Assembly (NCBI GenBank): GCA_963971425.1
Contig: OZ020523.1
Location: forward strand, 15,868,867-15,932,866
Direction of reading: 5' to 3'
Origin: Bryoerythrophyllum caledonicum
Taxonomy: Eukaryota > Streptophyta > Bryopsida > Pottiales > Pottiaceae
Length of the DNA: 64,000 bases
In this document: positions 36,315 to 48,063 of the stretch, piece by piece
Numbering within the stretch: the first letter of the stretch is position 1
Layout: each line of letters starts with the position of its first letter
Made by a program: the position numbers and the translations under genes
Notes under the pieces: generated by a model
Databases searched by the model: none
What the model was told of the DNA's origin: nothing
Seen by the model: the letters and a program-made list of their open reading frames with translations, nothing else

Positions 36315-37133
36315 CCTCTAAAGGCCTGCAACATTTTAGCACTCAAACTCACTAAAAAATTGTTAGCTTCAATGCATTCAACACAAAATGCAAATAAACA
36401 AAGTTTGCATATCAAACTGTAGGATCTTGTACTAGAATTGTGCAAGTGCTACACCACTTGACTGCACGGATTGAAAGATATTAGCCTTTGAACATAGACA
36501 TAAACTCTTCTTGAGGTTATACTATACACCTTCAACAAACTTCAACCACCTTCTATGGCAAATTTTTACACTATGGTCTATGATTTTCTAATTTTGACTA
36601 AAAAATGATCATGTTAGGCACATGTGCACCAAATTTTAGAAGTAGAAGAGGTGTAGAGTCTTAAAACATTTTCTTTGGACATTTTGGACATTTAAAATTG
36701 TGCAATGCAACTATGTGCTGAGAATTAACAATACACTTGAAGTTTTGCATATATCATACCCTTTTCATAATTTTGAAATGCAAAAATTTGTACGGTAGAT
36801 GCAAAGATTTCCATTCCCTTTCCAAGAGGAATTTTTCTTTTTTTAATAAATGGAAAAAAACTCAAATTTCTATTGAATTTAGAATTAATTAAAATTTTCT
36901 ACACTATTTTTTATATGTCACATTAAACCGCTTTACTATTTGTGTATGTTACTGAAATGTTTTTGTAACTTTTGAACCATAAGTCAAATATCTACAAAAA
37001 TAATGTCTACAAGAAGCTAATTAGAAGTTGGTCATTCAATAAAAAAATCTCAAAAAATCATGCCTAAATTTGAGATTGTGGGACCCTATCCAAAATCAAA
37101 ATGTCCCCCAAGGAGACATTGGTCCTTTAGGGG
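36315..37133 (+). repeat. TTAA-family MITE, group C, complete copy (819 bp)
   Basis: TTAA flanks both sides (36311-36314 and 37134-37137). The ends are CCTCTAAAGGCC and the near-inverse of that (GGTCCTTTAGGGG on the right). It is the reference for the split copy at 1114-3224 and the partial copy near 38130-38896. No gene. Confidence 0.75.
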
Positions 37134-37366
37134 TTAAGTAAATATAAGGCATTCACACAGTCTTTGAATATGTCTATTGGTTTGTTGGAATAATGTGTAC
37201 TAATAATTTGCAGGGTTTTTGTAGATGGCCATCAATTTTGCTCTAATGATATTTTGAAGTCAATGAAGTCTTTGGGCTAGTTTGATTTCTTTGATAGGGT
37301 TGTATATTCCATATCCAACTTTTTCTCTATGCCAATGTCAAGGACTAACTTACGTTGCTTCTTTAA

Positions 37367-37667
37367 CCCCTTAGTGCCGAAGAGGCCCTAGCAAGGTCGT
37401 ATATTGTGCTTTTTCTCTTGTAACTCTTTCTATATTAGTCTATTGTCTCTTGTGTACTCTAAACGCATTTTGAGCGCCTCATTAGCTTTTCAACGAATCA
37501 TTCCAATCTCAAATCTATGTAGGCATCAACAAACTACAGTGATTTCTATGAAATGAAGTCGTAGATTATTGTGCTAAAATGTATCCAATGTGTAAATGAT
37601 GTTTTGCCTAATCTACTACACTCATAGATTATCTCTAACTCTTGTAGTCCACGTAGGCGCTAAAGGA
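37367..37667 (+). repeat. TTAA-family MITE, group E (301 bp)
   Basis: TTAA at 37363-37366 and 37668-37671 flanks it. The ends are CCCCTTAGTGCC and its imperfect inverse, GGCGCTAAAGGA. It shares a 'tctactacactcrtagatt' segment with the 122-bp element at 41052. Confidence 0.6.
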
Positions 37668-37671
37668 TTAA

Positions 37672-38129
37672 CCATTTAACAACTAAGTGGACCATAAGAC
37701 CTTGAGAGAATCTACGAGTATAATAGATTCTTTGCAACATCATCTACATAGTGGATACATTTTATCACAACCCTACTTCAGGAAACTGCTGTGGTTTGTC
37801 AATGCTAAAATCAATTGGAAATGAGGAAGACGCATTGGAAAGCTCTAGCAAACCTCCAAGTGCGTTTTACAGACCGCGACAACAAGAGTCAATCATGGAA
37901 AAAGTTACAACATCCAAAGCATCAAAATTGACCTTCCCAGGGCCTCGTAGGCTTTCAAGGGTGAAAGGATCCATACATATCATAGCTGAACGCGAGGTTG
38001 AATTTTAAAGGATGTTGCTTTGATAGTTGGAAAGTAGAGGAAGTGCAATAGACCTACAATAGCACCAAAGCCTTAGAAATAATATTGTGATCAATTTAAG
38101 TTCTAAGAAAATAAATCACATGTTGAGAA
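37672..38129. other. intergenic; one unsupported 85-codon ORF
   Basis: The plus-strand frame at 37751-38008 has a mixed composition (SSSKPPSAFYRPRQQE) and could be a fragment of a gene, but nothing flanks or identifies it. Confidence 0.25.
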
Positions 38130-38896
38130 TTTGGTTTACCTGCCATTTTCAGCGCAATCAACACAAAATGATACAAAATCATTTTTTTGAAAATTTAACC
38201 GTAGGATCTTGTACTAGACTTGTATGAGAGTGTGTGGTGAGAATTTTGGTAAGTTTGACCGCACGGATTGAAAGATATTAGCCTTTGAAGTGCGACATAA
38301 TCTCTTTTTCAGGTCATACTATACACCTTCAACAAACTTCGACCACCTTCTATGGCAACTTTTTGCACTACGGGCTGTGATTTTATTGTCTTAACTTGAA
38401 AAGGATCATGTTAGGCACATGTGCACCAAATTTTTGAAGTAGAAGAGGTGTAGAAGATGTCCTAAAAAATCCTGCAATGCACCTATGTGCCGAGAATCAA
38501 CAATACACTTTATGTTTTGCATGTATCATATCCTTCTCAAATATTTGAAATTCACAAATCCGTACGGTAGATGCAAAGATCTCAATTTCCTTTCAAAAAG
38601 GACATTTTCAGTCTTTTAAATGGATAAAAACTCGAATTTCTATTGAAGTTATTAAAGTTTGGTGACAATATTTGTGATATGTCACACTAAACTGCTGCAC
38701 TATTTGTATATGTAAGTGAAAATAAATTGTAACTTTTGAACCGTAAGTCGGAATTCTACGAAATTTGTGTCTACGCAAAGCTAATCAAAAGTTGGCCATT
38801 CAATAAAAAATCTCAGAAAATAATGCCTAGAATTGAGAACGTGGTACCTTACCCAAACTCAAAACGTTCCCCGAGGGGACATTGGTCCTTTAGGGG
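38130..38896 (+). repeat. TTAA-family MITE, group C, left-truncated copy
   Basis: It matches the element at 36315 from a little inside its left end to the right terminus GGTCCTTTAGGGG, followed by TTAA at 38897-38900. Confidence 0.65.
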
Positions 38897-39286
38897 TTAA
38901 ACGTATGGAAAATGTTTTTTTGCCTGAAATGTAATTGAAACTTATCTCCAAAAAGACTTTCTATTTTTTTTAATGCTGATTTCTCTCATTACATACTAAA
39001 CTTCCATTATGACTTGACAAGTTTTCAAACATTTTGTATACAATCAAGTAGACAAAAGATGAAAAATTTATTACAAATCATGCGTAAATGTCTACTTTAT
39101 ACGTTATACGTCAATGTGAAGCTATCAACATTATATGCACATTTAAACCACTTCCATTTCAAGAACAGTAAGCTCTCTTTATACAAGCATATGATACAAC
39201 AACAATATCGTTATAACATGCACCTTGGATCAAAACCAATCTTCTATCTTTATGATAACAACACTTGGCGTACACTCATTTATCCC

Positions 39287-39445
39287 GCTTTTTTTTTTTT
39301 TTTTTTTTTGACACAAGCTTAGAGAACCTTTACTGCCGACACAAGCAAAGAGAACCTTTATTGCCGACACAAGCAAAGAGAACCTTTACTGCAACACAAG
39401 CAAAGAGAACCTTTACTGCGACACAAGCAAAGAGAACCTTTACTG
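39287..39445 (-). mobile_element. retro-inserted short tandem repeat with poly(A) tail
   Basis: A run of 21 T (39289-39309) is followed by five units of 26-28 bp (39311 to about 39445, core AAGCAAAGAGAACCTTTACT). CATTTATCCC occurs directly before (39277-39286) and after (39446-39455), an exact 10-bp duplication. Read on the minus strand this is a repeat-containing transcript with a poly(A) tail, copied back into DNA, presumably by LINE machinery. The 102- and 74-codon ORFs that cross it are chance frames. Confidence 0.75.
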
Positions 39446-39813
39446 CATTTATCCCCCTTTTTCATTATAACAACAGCTCAATACAGTAGACTCCATATAT
39501 AGCAAATAAAATCAAAGAGATTGTTGTAAAGGAAGCCAACTGTACAAATTTTCTAGCAAGGTTGTATCAATTGGTAAAATAGTACATCCTCTAAAGTCTA
39601 TAATATCTACTACCTACATAGGCTTACTTCAAACACTATAATCTATTCATCAACCATTTGATGTTGATTTCAAATTTTACCCAAAGTATGGATCATCGGT
39701 AAATCCGATTGTATAAGATCAAATACTAAAAGAAGACATTTTATTTCATCAAATGCAGCTCATAGAACACAACCAACACAATATTGTAGGAATGTCTCTA
39801 GCACTAATGGTTG

Positions 39814-40905
39814 ACCCTTAAACGTCATTTGGGAACTGTATATACATGCATGTAATTTACGTTGTGGAATACAAAAAATGATTAAAAATTAACAAGACTT
39901 ACACCTTTGGATTGAAAATTCTTCAACCAACATTTTTTAGTAGAGGACGTTTCAATATCCCAAAAGAACCAAGTGTCAAAAACGGGCTTTTTGAAAGTTT
40001 GATCAAGCTCCTATGGTGTCAATTTCCAAAATTCTTCTTTGAAATTTTTACTATAGAAAGTAATTACCAAGACCTAAGTAGGAAAACAATTTTTTTCCTA
40101 AATTGGACATTTGATGAAAAAGTTACAGGGTTTTGAATTTCAAATGGGGAGAGCGGGCACCTCTAATAACTTTTGCTAGGACACTCTATTGAATGTGAGA
40201 TTTTCAATACTTGCAAGTATTATTGTTTCACTTCATGTTGTCAAAAAAGTTCTTGTCTTTAGTGAAAAATAGCATATCAACCTAAGTCAAACATTTTCAC
40301 ACATTGTCATTCATTGTCAGACAAGGTACCAAAAAAACTTCTTCTTTTCCACATAAAACCTAGATATCTTGATATTTTTCACTTTTTATTTTTCCCACAA
40401 CAATATGTGGTGTAAACCTTCATATTGACCATTCGGATTATCAATCTCAAACATATTAAGTTCACAAAAAAATTAAAGTGTGAATTGGCAAATTTCAAAC
40501 CTCTACTCCTTGCACAGTTGTATTAAATATGCTACACCCATCCTCTACCTCTAAAAACTGGTGTTTCAAGAAATAACATCATGCTTAACAAGATGGTAAT
40601 GGATTTAGACCTTCTATTGTGCAAAAATTTGACACCAAGTGAAGTCAAAGTCTCCTGATCCACTAAACATAAGGAAGAAAATGAACCATTTGCTTGACTT
40701 CAAACACTATAATCTTTCTATCCGTGTGGTCAAAGTTTATGAAATTTTGTAAATATATATTACTTAATAAGTCTTAGTTGAGATCCTATAGTCAGAACTA
40801 GAAATCGAAGTTTTTGTTTCCTTCTTTGTTCATTACACTAGAATCCAACAACTTTGAAGTGTTTTTGGTGTAAAACTATCACGGTACCTTATGGGATAAG
40901 GATTG
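39814..40905 (-). repeat. TTAA-family MITE, group B, copy 4 (about 1.1 kb)
   Basis: The left end is TTGACCCTTAAACG and the right end runs into AAGGATTGACCC, so both TTAA sites are mutated to TTGA. The body matches copies at 18415 and 21916. The ORF at 39912-40136 is within the repeat and not supported. Confidence 0.6.
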
Positions 40906-41051
40906 ACCCTTTAAGAAACAAGGCAGTTTAGAGGAATTGTACATGATGTGGTGAAAACATTGTGAATTTTCACCATAAAAATTAAAAGATACTTGCAGTC
41001 AAAGTGAAAAATTCTATCCGCCATACAAGCACTTGGTCTTGTAGGCATTAA

Positions 41052-41173
41052 CCCTTTTAGCACTAGGCTGACTATGGTTGATGGTCGAATCAAAGAACGT
41101 AATAGATTCAGTTTAATATCATCTACTACACTCGTAGATTCACATCAGCCATAGCCAACCTGCCGTTAAAGGG
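41052..41173 (+). repeat. TTAA-family MITE, group E, small copy (122 bp)
   Basis: TTAA flanks it at 41048-41051 and 41174-41177. The ends CCCTTTTAGCAC and GCCGTTAAAGGG are imperfect inverses, and the similarity extends to about 30 bp. Confidence 0.65.
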
Positions 41174-41177
41174 TTAA

Positions 41178-42644
41178 TGGTTTGGTGGATGATTAGGACC
41201 AAATTATGTTAGTCTTGAGAATGCTGTGACGACCATTCTAGAGACAGTTTCCGTAGCACTAGAGTCTCTTGGATTTTTGTAAGCAAACATGTGGATGGCG
41301 TGTAGTCAAAGCATATCTTGTTAGAAACAGAGTACACTAGTACCTCCCACATTTGTCTCCAACAGCAACAGCACCTGGGGTCCCTCAAAATTGCTAATTC
41401 GGACGGGCTTAAACTGAAAAACTGTAACTAGATATTTGAACAAGTTTGTACTGACTGAGGTTCGAGGATGAATTTGAGGCATCTCCTGATCAACTGCAAA
41501 TGTTGTGGTCATGCAACTCCATGTACAAACTGCGGAAGAAGATTCTCCCAACGTTGGCAGCACCTGGTGAGAACAATATCCTGTCTCATGTTGAACAACT
41601 AACTGAAAATGTGGACTTGGCCACCAACTTGCACGAATCTCTGCACAACACATGTGACCGCTCAAACCACTTCTGACACATGTGACACAACGTTATTCAT
41701 ACATGTATGCTACAATAGAGGTATGGAGAACTCTAGATGAAGGCGGATTATACAAATGGTTGTACGATAAATGAGGATTATATGCCAGTCTAAGTGATTC
41801 GAACTTGGCATCTGGGTACTGCAACGGAATGGCATGGTTGAGAATTACGGCCTGCGAATATGGTCACGCTGACACATTCGGCAAACAGACACACTGTTCC
41901 AACGACTTGTTGTCTAGTCTCAGCTTGCCACGATTTGCAAAAGTAAACACTGCACATGCTTGTAAAAATCCTTGCTAGTATATAATCCATCAAACGTCTG
42001 AGAGTCAGGACTCACAAAACCTACTGATTTTCTGCTGTTTCTTGCTAGTCTGAAATTTAAAGTGACCACCCCGCAGTAGACTTATCTAACTCTGCATCTG
42101 TTCTTTTGGATTTTGGGTCAAAGGCTTCTTTTGATGTCCTCGTCTGTATAGTTAGGCCAATCAATGGCCTATGATCGCTCGGAACTCGATTGCAGCTAGA
42201 AACCATCCATCACATGACTTGATACCAACTTGACCACTGGAAGTTGAAGCTCATGGGAGGGCGTTTCAAACTTCTCTGACAACACTCCTGCGTTGTGCTG
42301 CGGTGGAATCGGAGTGAGAAGGAGTGGATCTGTTCAAACATGGTCACGACACAAAATATGGTGAGAAAAACATGTAGCAATTCTGACACAGATCAAACCT
42401 TGAGATTAGTCACATATACTAGCTGCCAAATTTCACGAACCTGCGTGAACTCAAGTTTCATAGATGTCGCAGTTGCACAGATTCATCAAACCACACATGT
42501 CTAGAGATCCCTGAATATCCTTTGCAATGAATTTCTGAACCGGGATGCGCAGCTGCATCAGTTGTCCATTCAAGTCTGGATTGGTGGCAAACTTGATGCT
42601 GAATATGCTACGACTAATTCTCATAGCGTGACCATGTTGTCAAA
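41178..42644 (+). other. upstream region of the 506-codon ORF
   Basis: Less AT-rich than the repeats, with several short frames (for example 42295-42504) that have no recognised domain. It may hold the promoter and 5' UTR, possibly with an upstream exon, of the gene that starts at 42645. Confidence 0.35.
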
Positions 42645-44165
42645 ATGCAGCCCCACACGCTGGGCGGCGGAGAGCACCAGCCACCGCGGCCAATCTACAC
42701 CGGCAACCGAAGTGGTCCTGCGCACAGACTCCGCACCGAGCCATACGAGTACAACAGCGCCTCCAACAACGTACCCCCAGCTGGTGAATTTCTCCGGGCA
42801 CCTGTGTGCTGTTCAGAATGTGAGGACTTTTGGAAAGCACTCATCCTGGAGGTTGACGAGAAGCACACAAGCCGGGTACCTGCAGGAAAAGCATTCCTCG
42901 TGATGGCGAAGGGCGCCAGCGGCAGCGTCCTCCAGATCAAGTCCACCAAGCAGCACAAGGAGAGAAGATTCTTCTCAGGACTGGGATGCAAGGGCTCTGG
43001 AGATGCGTTCCATACTTCGTGCCAGCCGCGTCTGTCTTCACTCAGAGGCCATGAGTATCCGCAGCGGAAGCTCAACATCACAACGCCCATGCGAAGCAAC
43101 CACGCGTACGTGAGACAGTCCGAAGTGCAGGAGAGCTTGCAGAGAAGCACAGTTGGGTACAATGCACAAAAGCACGATGTGATCTCCACTCCACGGCGCC
43201 AAATGTCCTACACTGACAGACCAAGAAGCGCAGTCTATCCGCAGCCTCCGGAGCCGAACTTCACTCCGACACACAGCCAAGCTCGTGCGCATGCAGCCCC
43301 TAACTTGAAACCAATTCGCACACACATCGATCCGCAAGAGGAGCGGTTCAGCCATCACCAACGTATCTTCACAGGCTCCCAAAGTGCACGCTGTCCGTCC
43401 TACGCCGATGCGTCTCAACTAAAGCCATTATTTCGTCCAAATGATGAGAAGCCCACTTCTCGAGCTCAGCCTCGGGAGTTTCTGAGCCACCCCTCTACGC
43501 CACGCATGTACACGCCCATGTCACAAACACCACGAACCGCAGAGAATCGTGTCCAGGAGTTTCTGCACCGAAATTTTCCATCACCAACTCCAAGCTCAAG
43601 ACAGAGATGGGGCACCCAGAGCTACATGAGATACCGGGAAATGGGAGATTCTACACCATCACCATTGCCAAATCCTCATGACATCGCCACACCATCACCA
43701 AGGCATCAGGCTGCAAATCCGAAACCCAACCCAGGAGATTCAGGTCATGGCAGACCTCAACTGAGCCGGACTTCGACGATTGAGAGCGGGTACACGTCCT
43801 TGAGCATTCCGCGCTCCACCTGCTCTGCGTCGTCCGCTGAAGAGCTCGACTCGCCGTCTCCGAAGATCGCCCGAGGGCGCGTCTTCCACACGAAGACGCA
43901 TCGGCCCCAGGACTTGATGCGGAACAACTTGAGCCGGACCTCGACCTCCGCGTCGTCTCTGCTGGAGCCCATCGTGCTGTTCACCGGGCACGGGTGCCGA
44001 TCCGAGACGGACGAGAACTCCGAGAACGAGGTGGACGTGGTGGTGACCAATCCTAGCTACTTCAAGCACATCATTGCCAACCCGAATTACATCAAGCAAG
44101 TGATCAAGCCACAACCGCCGATTCCTTCGACAAATCAGGTTCCCAAGGATGTGAAAATTGCTTGA
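42645..44165 (+). CDS. unidentified Ser/Pro-rich protein, 506 residues, intronless
   Basis: One uninterrupted frame of 506 codons, GC-rich compared with the AT-rich DNA on both sides. It is by far the longest single frame outside the MULE. The first 110 residues hold a CCSEC cysteine cluster (about residue 54) and look the most structured part (FWKALILEVDEKHTSRV). Residues about 150-440 are low in hydrophobics and rich in Ser, Pro and Thr, with many SP and TP sites, so probably disordered and phosphorylated. The C-terminal 60 residues become acidic (ETDENSENEVDVVV) and end with two repeats of a NPxYxK type motif (NPSYFKHI, NPNYIKQV). I do not recognise the family. It has no transposon feature, and a plant-specific or lineage-specific host gene is the most likely reading. 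The ATG at 42645 is the first in frame. Confidence 0.65.
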   Translation: MQPHTLGGGEHQPPRPIYTGNRSGPAHRLRTEPYEYNSASNNVPPAGEFLRAPVCCSECEDFWKALILEVDEKHTSRVPAGKAFLVMAKGASGSVLQIKSTKQHKERRFFSGLGCKGSGDAFHTSCQPRLSSLRGHEYPQRKLNITTPMRSNHAYVRQSEVQESLQRSTVGYNAQKHDVISTPRRQMSYTDRPRSAVYPQPPEPNFTPTHSQARAHAAPNLKPIRTHIDPQEERFSHHQRIFTGSQSARCPSYADASQLKPLFRPNDEKPTSRAQPREFLSHPSTPRMYTPMSQTPRTAENRVQEFLHRNFPSPTPSSRQRWGTQSYMRYREMGDSTPSPLPNPHDIATPSPRHQAANPKPNPGDSGHGRPQLSRTSTIESGYTSLSIPRSTCSASSAEELDSPSPKIARGRVFHTKTHRPQDLMRNNLSRTSTSASSLLEPIVLFTGHGCRSETDENSENEVDVVVTNPSYFKHIIANPNYIKQVIKPQPPIPSTNQVPKDVKIA

Positions 44166-44341
44166 CTTTTGTAGAATGGGGCTCTTTCGCTGTCAGTTGT
44201 AAATCTGTGAACAAACCTTCAGCGTTGGCTCTGCATTTCGTTTAGTGCTTCTTGTTCTGAAGATCTGGATGTCATTGTGAGTTGAAGGTTTTGTAAGAAA
44301 ATATAATGTGTAGGTTTTTACATGGTTGTACGTTAGCTGAG

Positions 44342-44475
44342 GTTATAAGTTATCTGAGTTTATAAGTTAGTTGAGTTTGTAAGTTAGTTGAGGTTATAAG
44401 TTAGCTGAGTTTATAAGTTGGTTGAGTTTATAAGTTGGTTGAGTTTATAAGTTGGTTGAGTTTATAAGTTAGCAA
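44342..44475. repeat. 17-bp tandem repeat, about 8 units
   Basis: Units of the form TTTATAAGTTGGTTGAG run from 44342 with a strict 17-bp period and few changes. They start about 180 bp after the stop codon of the 506-codon gene and may lie in its 3' UTR. The text just after (44475-44515) recurs at about 34365. Confidence 0.9.
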
Positions 44476-44515
44476 CATTATAACTTATCATAGGTATAAC
44501 CCATGGGAGAGGTAA

Positions 44516-45150
44516 TTGTACCATGGTGGTATTTGGGAAAGTGTGTAATCGATAGGGTGGCTTTAGAGCGGGGAGGGTGATTACTGATGGTGATACACTA
44601 TTTCCTTTAGTGTAAAGTTTGAACCTTGAAGCTATAAAAAAATTTACTTTGAGGTAAGCAAACTAAAGTGTGCTTTTAAAAATAGTGTCATTGTTTGCAA
44701 CGACTATGTTGAAAATGGTAATTAGTATCATATAACATTTAATGTCATAGTAAGGATACTATTCATCTACTTTAGTTATAACATTTTTAGCTTTATGTAT
44801 ACCAAATAACTTTATGTATGTCATATAATGTACCTAGTTGAAAATATCAATACATCATGACATTTGGTGTGGGTGACACTAGGGCCTTGATTGACAATTA
44901 AAATTGAGTAAGACAATTATAATTTGTGATAGTTTTTTTATCATTTTTAATGTAGTAGGTGATTTTTACAATGCCTATCTACTTTGTAATAAACTGAGGT
45001 ATGTTTTACTTCAGGGTCAAATTCAGTAGAAGAAGAAGAATGGTGTTGACTTTTGGTTCACCAATGTGATTTTTTTTTGTTGGAGGTAGCTCTACTACGT
45101 ACAATTTGATAGGATATCCCCCACACTAGGACTTACCAAACATAGGGGTA
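44516..45150. other. AT-rich intergenic DNA
   Basis: Nothing recognisable; no long frame. Confidence 0.4.
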
Positions 45151-45520
45151 TCGATGGATGGAAAGCAACCCGCTCCCCTCACTCCCGGGCAACACCCGTT
45201 TCATCCAACGAACCATGTCCCCCGCCCGATCCCTTCACAGGCTTTGTTGTGCCCAACCCCGTGCCGCACTTTCCATCTCGATTTTCCGCTCTCAACGTCC
45301 CACTTGGCTTGCTTGCTCTGCGCACGCTCGTTCAATTTTCCACTCTCAATTTTCCTTTCGATACGAATTTGGTAATAAAGTATGGTTGTAGATGCTGCGA
45401 GAGTGTTTCTGCGAGGCACGACGATGAACAAGCATGTGTGGTGGTGCTAGGCGGAGTGAACGAGCATGCCAATGTGGATTACGTTCCATGCCAATGTGGA
45501 TTACGTTTTTTAATTTAGTT
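45151..45520 (+). other. GC-richer patch with overlapping short ORFs
   Basis: Three plus frames and two minus frames of 70-90 codons overlap here, all without recognised motif. Pro-rich reading in one frame (45154-45375) may be chance. A decayed gene is possible. Confidence 0.25.
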
Positions 45521-46640
45521 TCATATTGCATTATCAATTTCATAAAGAAGTTGCATTTCAAATTGAAAGTTGGATTTTTAGATTTAAATATATAACACTG
45601 TAGAGTCTACAAGAATAACAAAACAAAAGAATTAGATTTGTTGTAATTTGTAACATTTTAGAATCTACAAGAATGACAAAACAAAGGAATTTGATTAGTT
45701 GTAAATTATAACACTTATCCCAAAAATGTCAATTTTGGGATGCTTTTTTGGTGAAACATGTTCATAGAACTTTAGGGATTAATCTAGAAAATTGTAAAAC
45801 ATTGGAGTTATTTGAAAGGGCAACTAAAGTTTCAGGGGATATTGGTCTTTGTATTGTTACTATCAGTATTGAATTACTCTCAATAGGTACTTCATATGGA
45901 TAGAACTTGGTGGTCTATATTTATTAACCCTTAAAAGAGTGAACTATTTTTCATATAATGACATGTTTGGGTTGTGAGCACATACTTTGATTTATATCAC
46001 CTACACAAGGAGTTTAGTTATTATAAAATTTATAGTACACATTGGTGTAGTCCATGGTGAAATCAACCTTAACCGTTTGAATACATTTTTCCATTCATAT
46101 TTAATTCAACAAAAAAGTCCAAATACACATATTCCACCCTTCGAATGTTCATAACTTATGAAAGCCAAATCAAAACTTACATGTGAATATAGATTTACTT
46201 TTTTACCATCCACGGCTTGTGCGCACCAAATGGACTCGCTCGTGCATCCCCTAATACCTATTCATGCCCCCCTAATACTAGTTCCTCCCCAAGGATCCAT
46301 TTGCGTCCCTCCAATACCCGTTCGCGTCCACTAATACCTGTTCACAAATCACGACTTCCCGGAGCGAATGTAGGGGCGAGTTTTTTTACTAAAAATATAA
46401 CAAAATTCATCAAATTTCCAAATTAAATGCTATTTTTGGCCACTCAAAAGAAGACAACAAAGCACAAAAACTTTAAGAAAACACAATGCTAAAACACATT
46501 TCAATAAAATAGAGCAAACCTAAATAGTTTGAGTTCCTACACTAATTGGAAAAATTGGACGTTTTAGAAAATGATCCACCTTCTCTAGCCATGCAAAAAC
46601 AAGGAGAACAAGAACGTAATTACTCAAGAAAATCAAGAAA
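45521..46640. other. AT-rich DNA with a group D MITE right end
   Basis: Text near 45725-45782 matches the right end of the group D MITEs (TTTAGGGA then TTAA at about 45779). No gene is supported. Confidence 0.4.
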
Positions 46641-46870
46641 GCCAACTAAAGAAATAAACGTAAGAGAGCGCGCGCGCATCCCCTCCTCCCAGATGCACAT
46701 GGCCCCCCCCAGAAGCAGTCCCTCCCTCCAAACGCACACACCCCTTCTTTTAGACGTGTGCCCCTCCTCCAGAAGCGCACTTCCCCCCTCCCCAAGGCCC
46801 GCGCTCCCCTTCTTTAAGTGCGCGTGCCCCACCCCTTAAGGTGCGCGCGCCCCAGACGTGCGCCCCCTCC
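46641..46870. repeat. C-rich low-complexity tract
   Basis: Imperfect repeats of CCCCTCCTCC and GCGCGC words with a strong strand bias (C over G). ORFs across it (46546-46839 plus, 46620-46832 minus) are low-complexity by-products. Confidence 0.5.
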
Positions 46871-47408
46871 ATGTCATCTTTATTCTTTGGAATATTTGGT
46901 GACATGTTGGACATGTGACATCCTATGTAGACAAGGTAAATCCCTGTTAATCATTTGGGCGGTCAACCCTAAGTTGACCAATAACATACGAGATGTGATC
47001 CTTAATAGACAGACATGTAGACCAAACGGATGGACGGGTCTTCACGTCCTGTAATCAACCCTATCATTGTCACACACTAATAATGACAGTGACGGTTCCA
47101 TCCAAACTTCATTTTTGACATCTAAGTGTATGGGATAGTCAAGGTTACCATGAGAACATTGTAGAACCATCTCCCATATTTTTGAAACAACTGCCAAACA
47201 CACGCATAGAATTGCCTACACTTTTGACAAGTCGTTTCCTCACTCTTTCAAGCACAATATCCAAAGTATGCAAACATCTTGTCTGCTCAATAATTAATGG
47301 TGTGATTACAAAAACAACATTTCACTTGCCGTCCGGATCTTAATGGATTGGCGGGCGGGTTTTCAAACCAAAGATTCCATAACCTATTTTTAGGCGTCAT
47401 GGATGATG

Positions 47409-47417
47409 GTGTAGCGT
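47409..47417. repeat. MULE target-site duplication, left
   Basis: GTGTAGCGT here is repeated exactly at 57424-57432. Nine bases is the usual duplication length for Mutator-type insertion. Confidence 0.95.
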
Positions 47418-48063
47418 CCCGGTCACTACAGTCAATCCGAGTTCGCGGTGTCAGGGCCCGGTTTTAGCCCTGACACCGCGAAGACCGGCCCTTCTCCCCA
47501 AGCGCCTTTTCGCCTCCTTCCCACGATAACTGCCACTCTCGCCCTCAATTATTTCGCGCTGCTCGTCTCTCTTTTCGGCACTTCTCGCCGAAAAGCCCCT
47601 TCGCCCCCGCCTTCTCCGGATCACCGAAGTCACCTTCTCGCCCCCGCCTTCTTCGGATCACCGAAGTCTTCTCATCGGCCCGACACGTGTACACCAGAAT
47701 GACCCGCCCTTCTCGGCAGCCCCAAACTGCCATCCACACCGTTTCGTACGGCGCCATCTTTGGCACGATCATTGTGCCGTGTAGAATCCTTTCGGAAGGG
47801 GAGTGATTGTCTGCGCCTGAATTAAGTTCCTCGATCACAATCTTCCCATACACGACAGGTCGAATGGAGATTCTAGCGAGACGGCGCCACCAACCGTTGC
47901 CGATAACGGGGCAGTAGGGAGGAATTGGAGGCGTCAAGGGAGAAAGAAAGAAGCTGGCGTGCAAGAGAAGGGGCTGGAGGACCTTGATGCCGCGATTAGG
48001 GTTTGGCCCGCATGCAGACTACCTGAAGACACACGGTCACAAGGTTCTTCGGATGCGCGATTC
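47418..48063 (+). repeat. MULE left terminal inverted repeat
   Basis: It pairs with 56808-57423, with high identity by eye. About 30 bp near 47620-47670 (CCCCCGCCTTC and GGATCACCGAAGTC) are duplicated here but not on the right, which explains the length difference. An internal hairpin at about 47444-47480 (arms GCGGTGTCAGGGC and inverse) is present in both ends. Confidence 0.9.

Noticed and set aside
42695..44114. Several ORFs of 97-164 codons opposite the 506-codon gene
   Set aside because: Shadows caused by the high GC content of the plus-strand gene; no motif and no independent signal.
44342..44475. CRISPR-like array
   Set aside because: Contiguous 17-bp units with no spacers; a simple minisatellite in a eukaryotic genome. 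The same applies to the repeats at 39311-39445.
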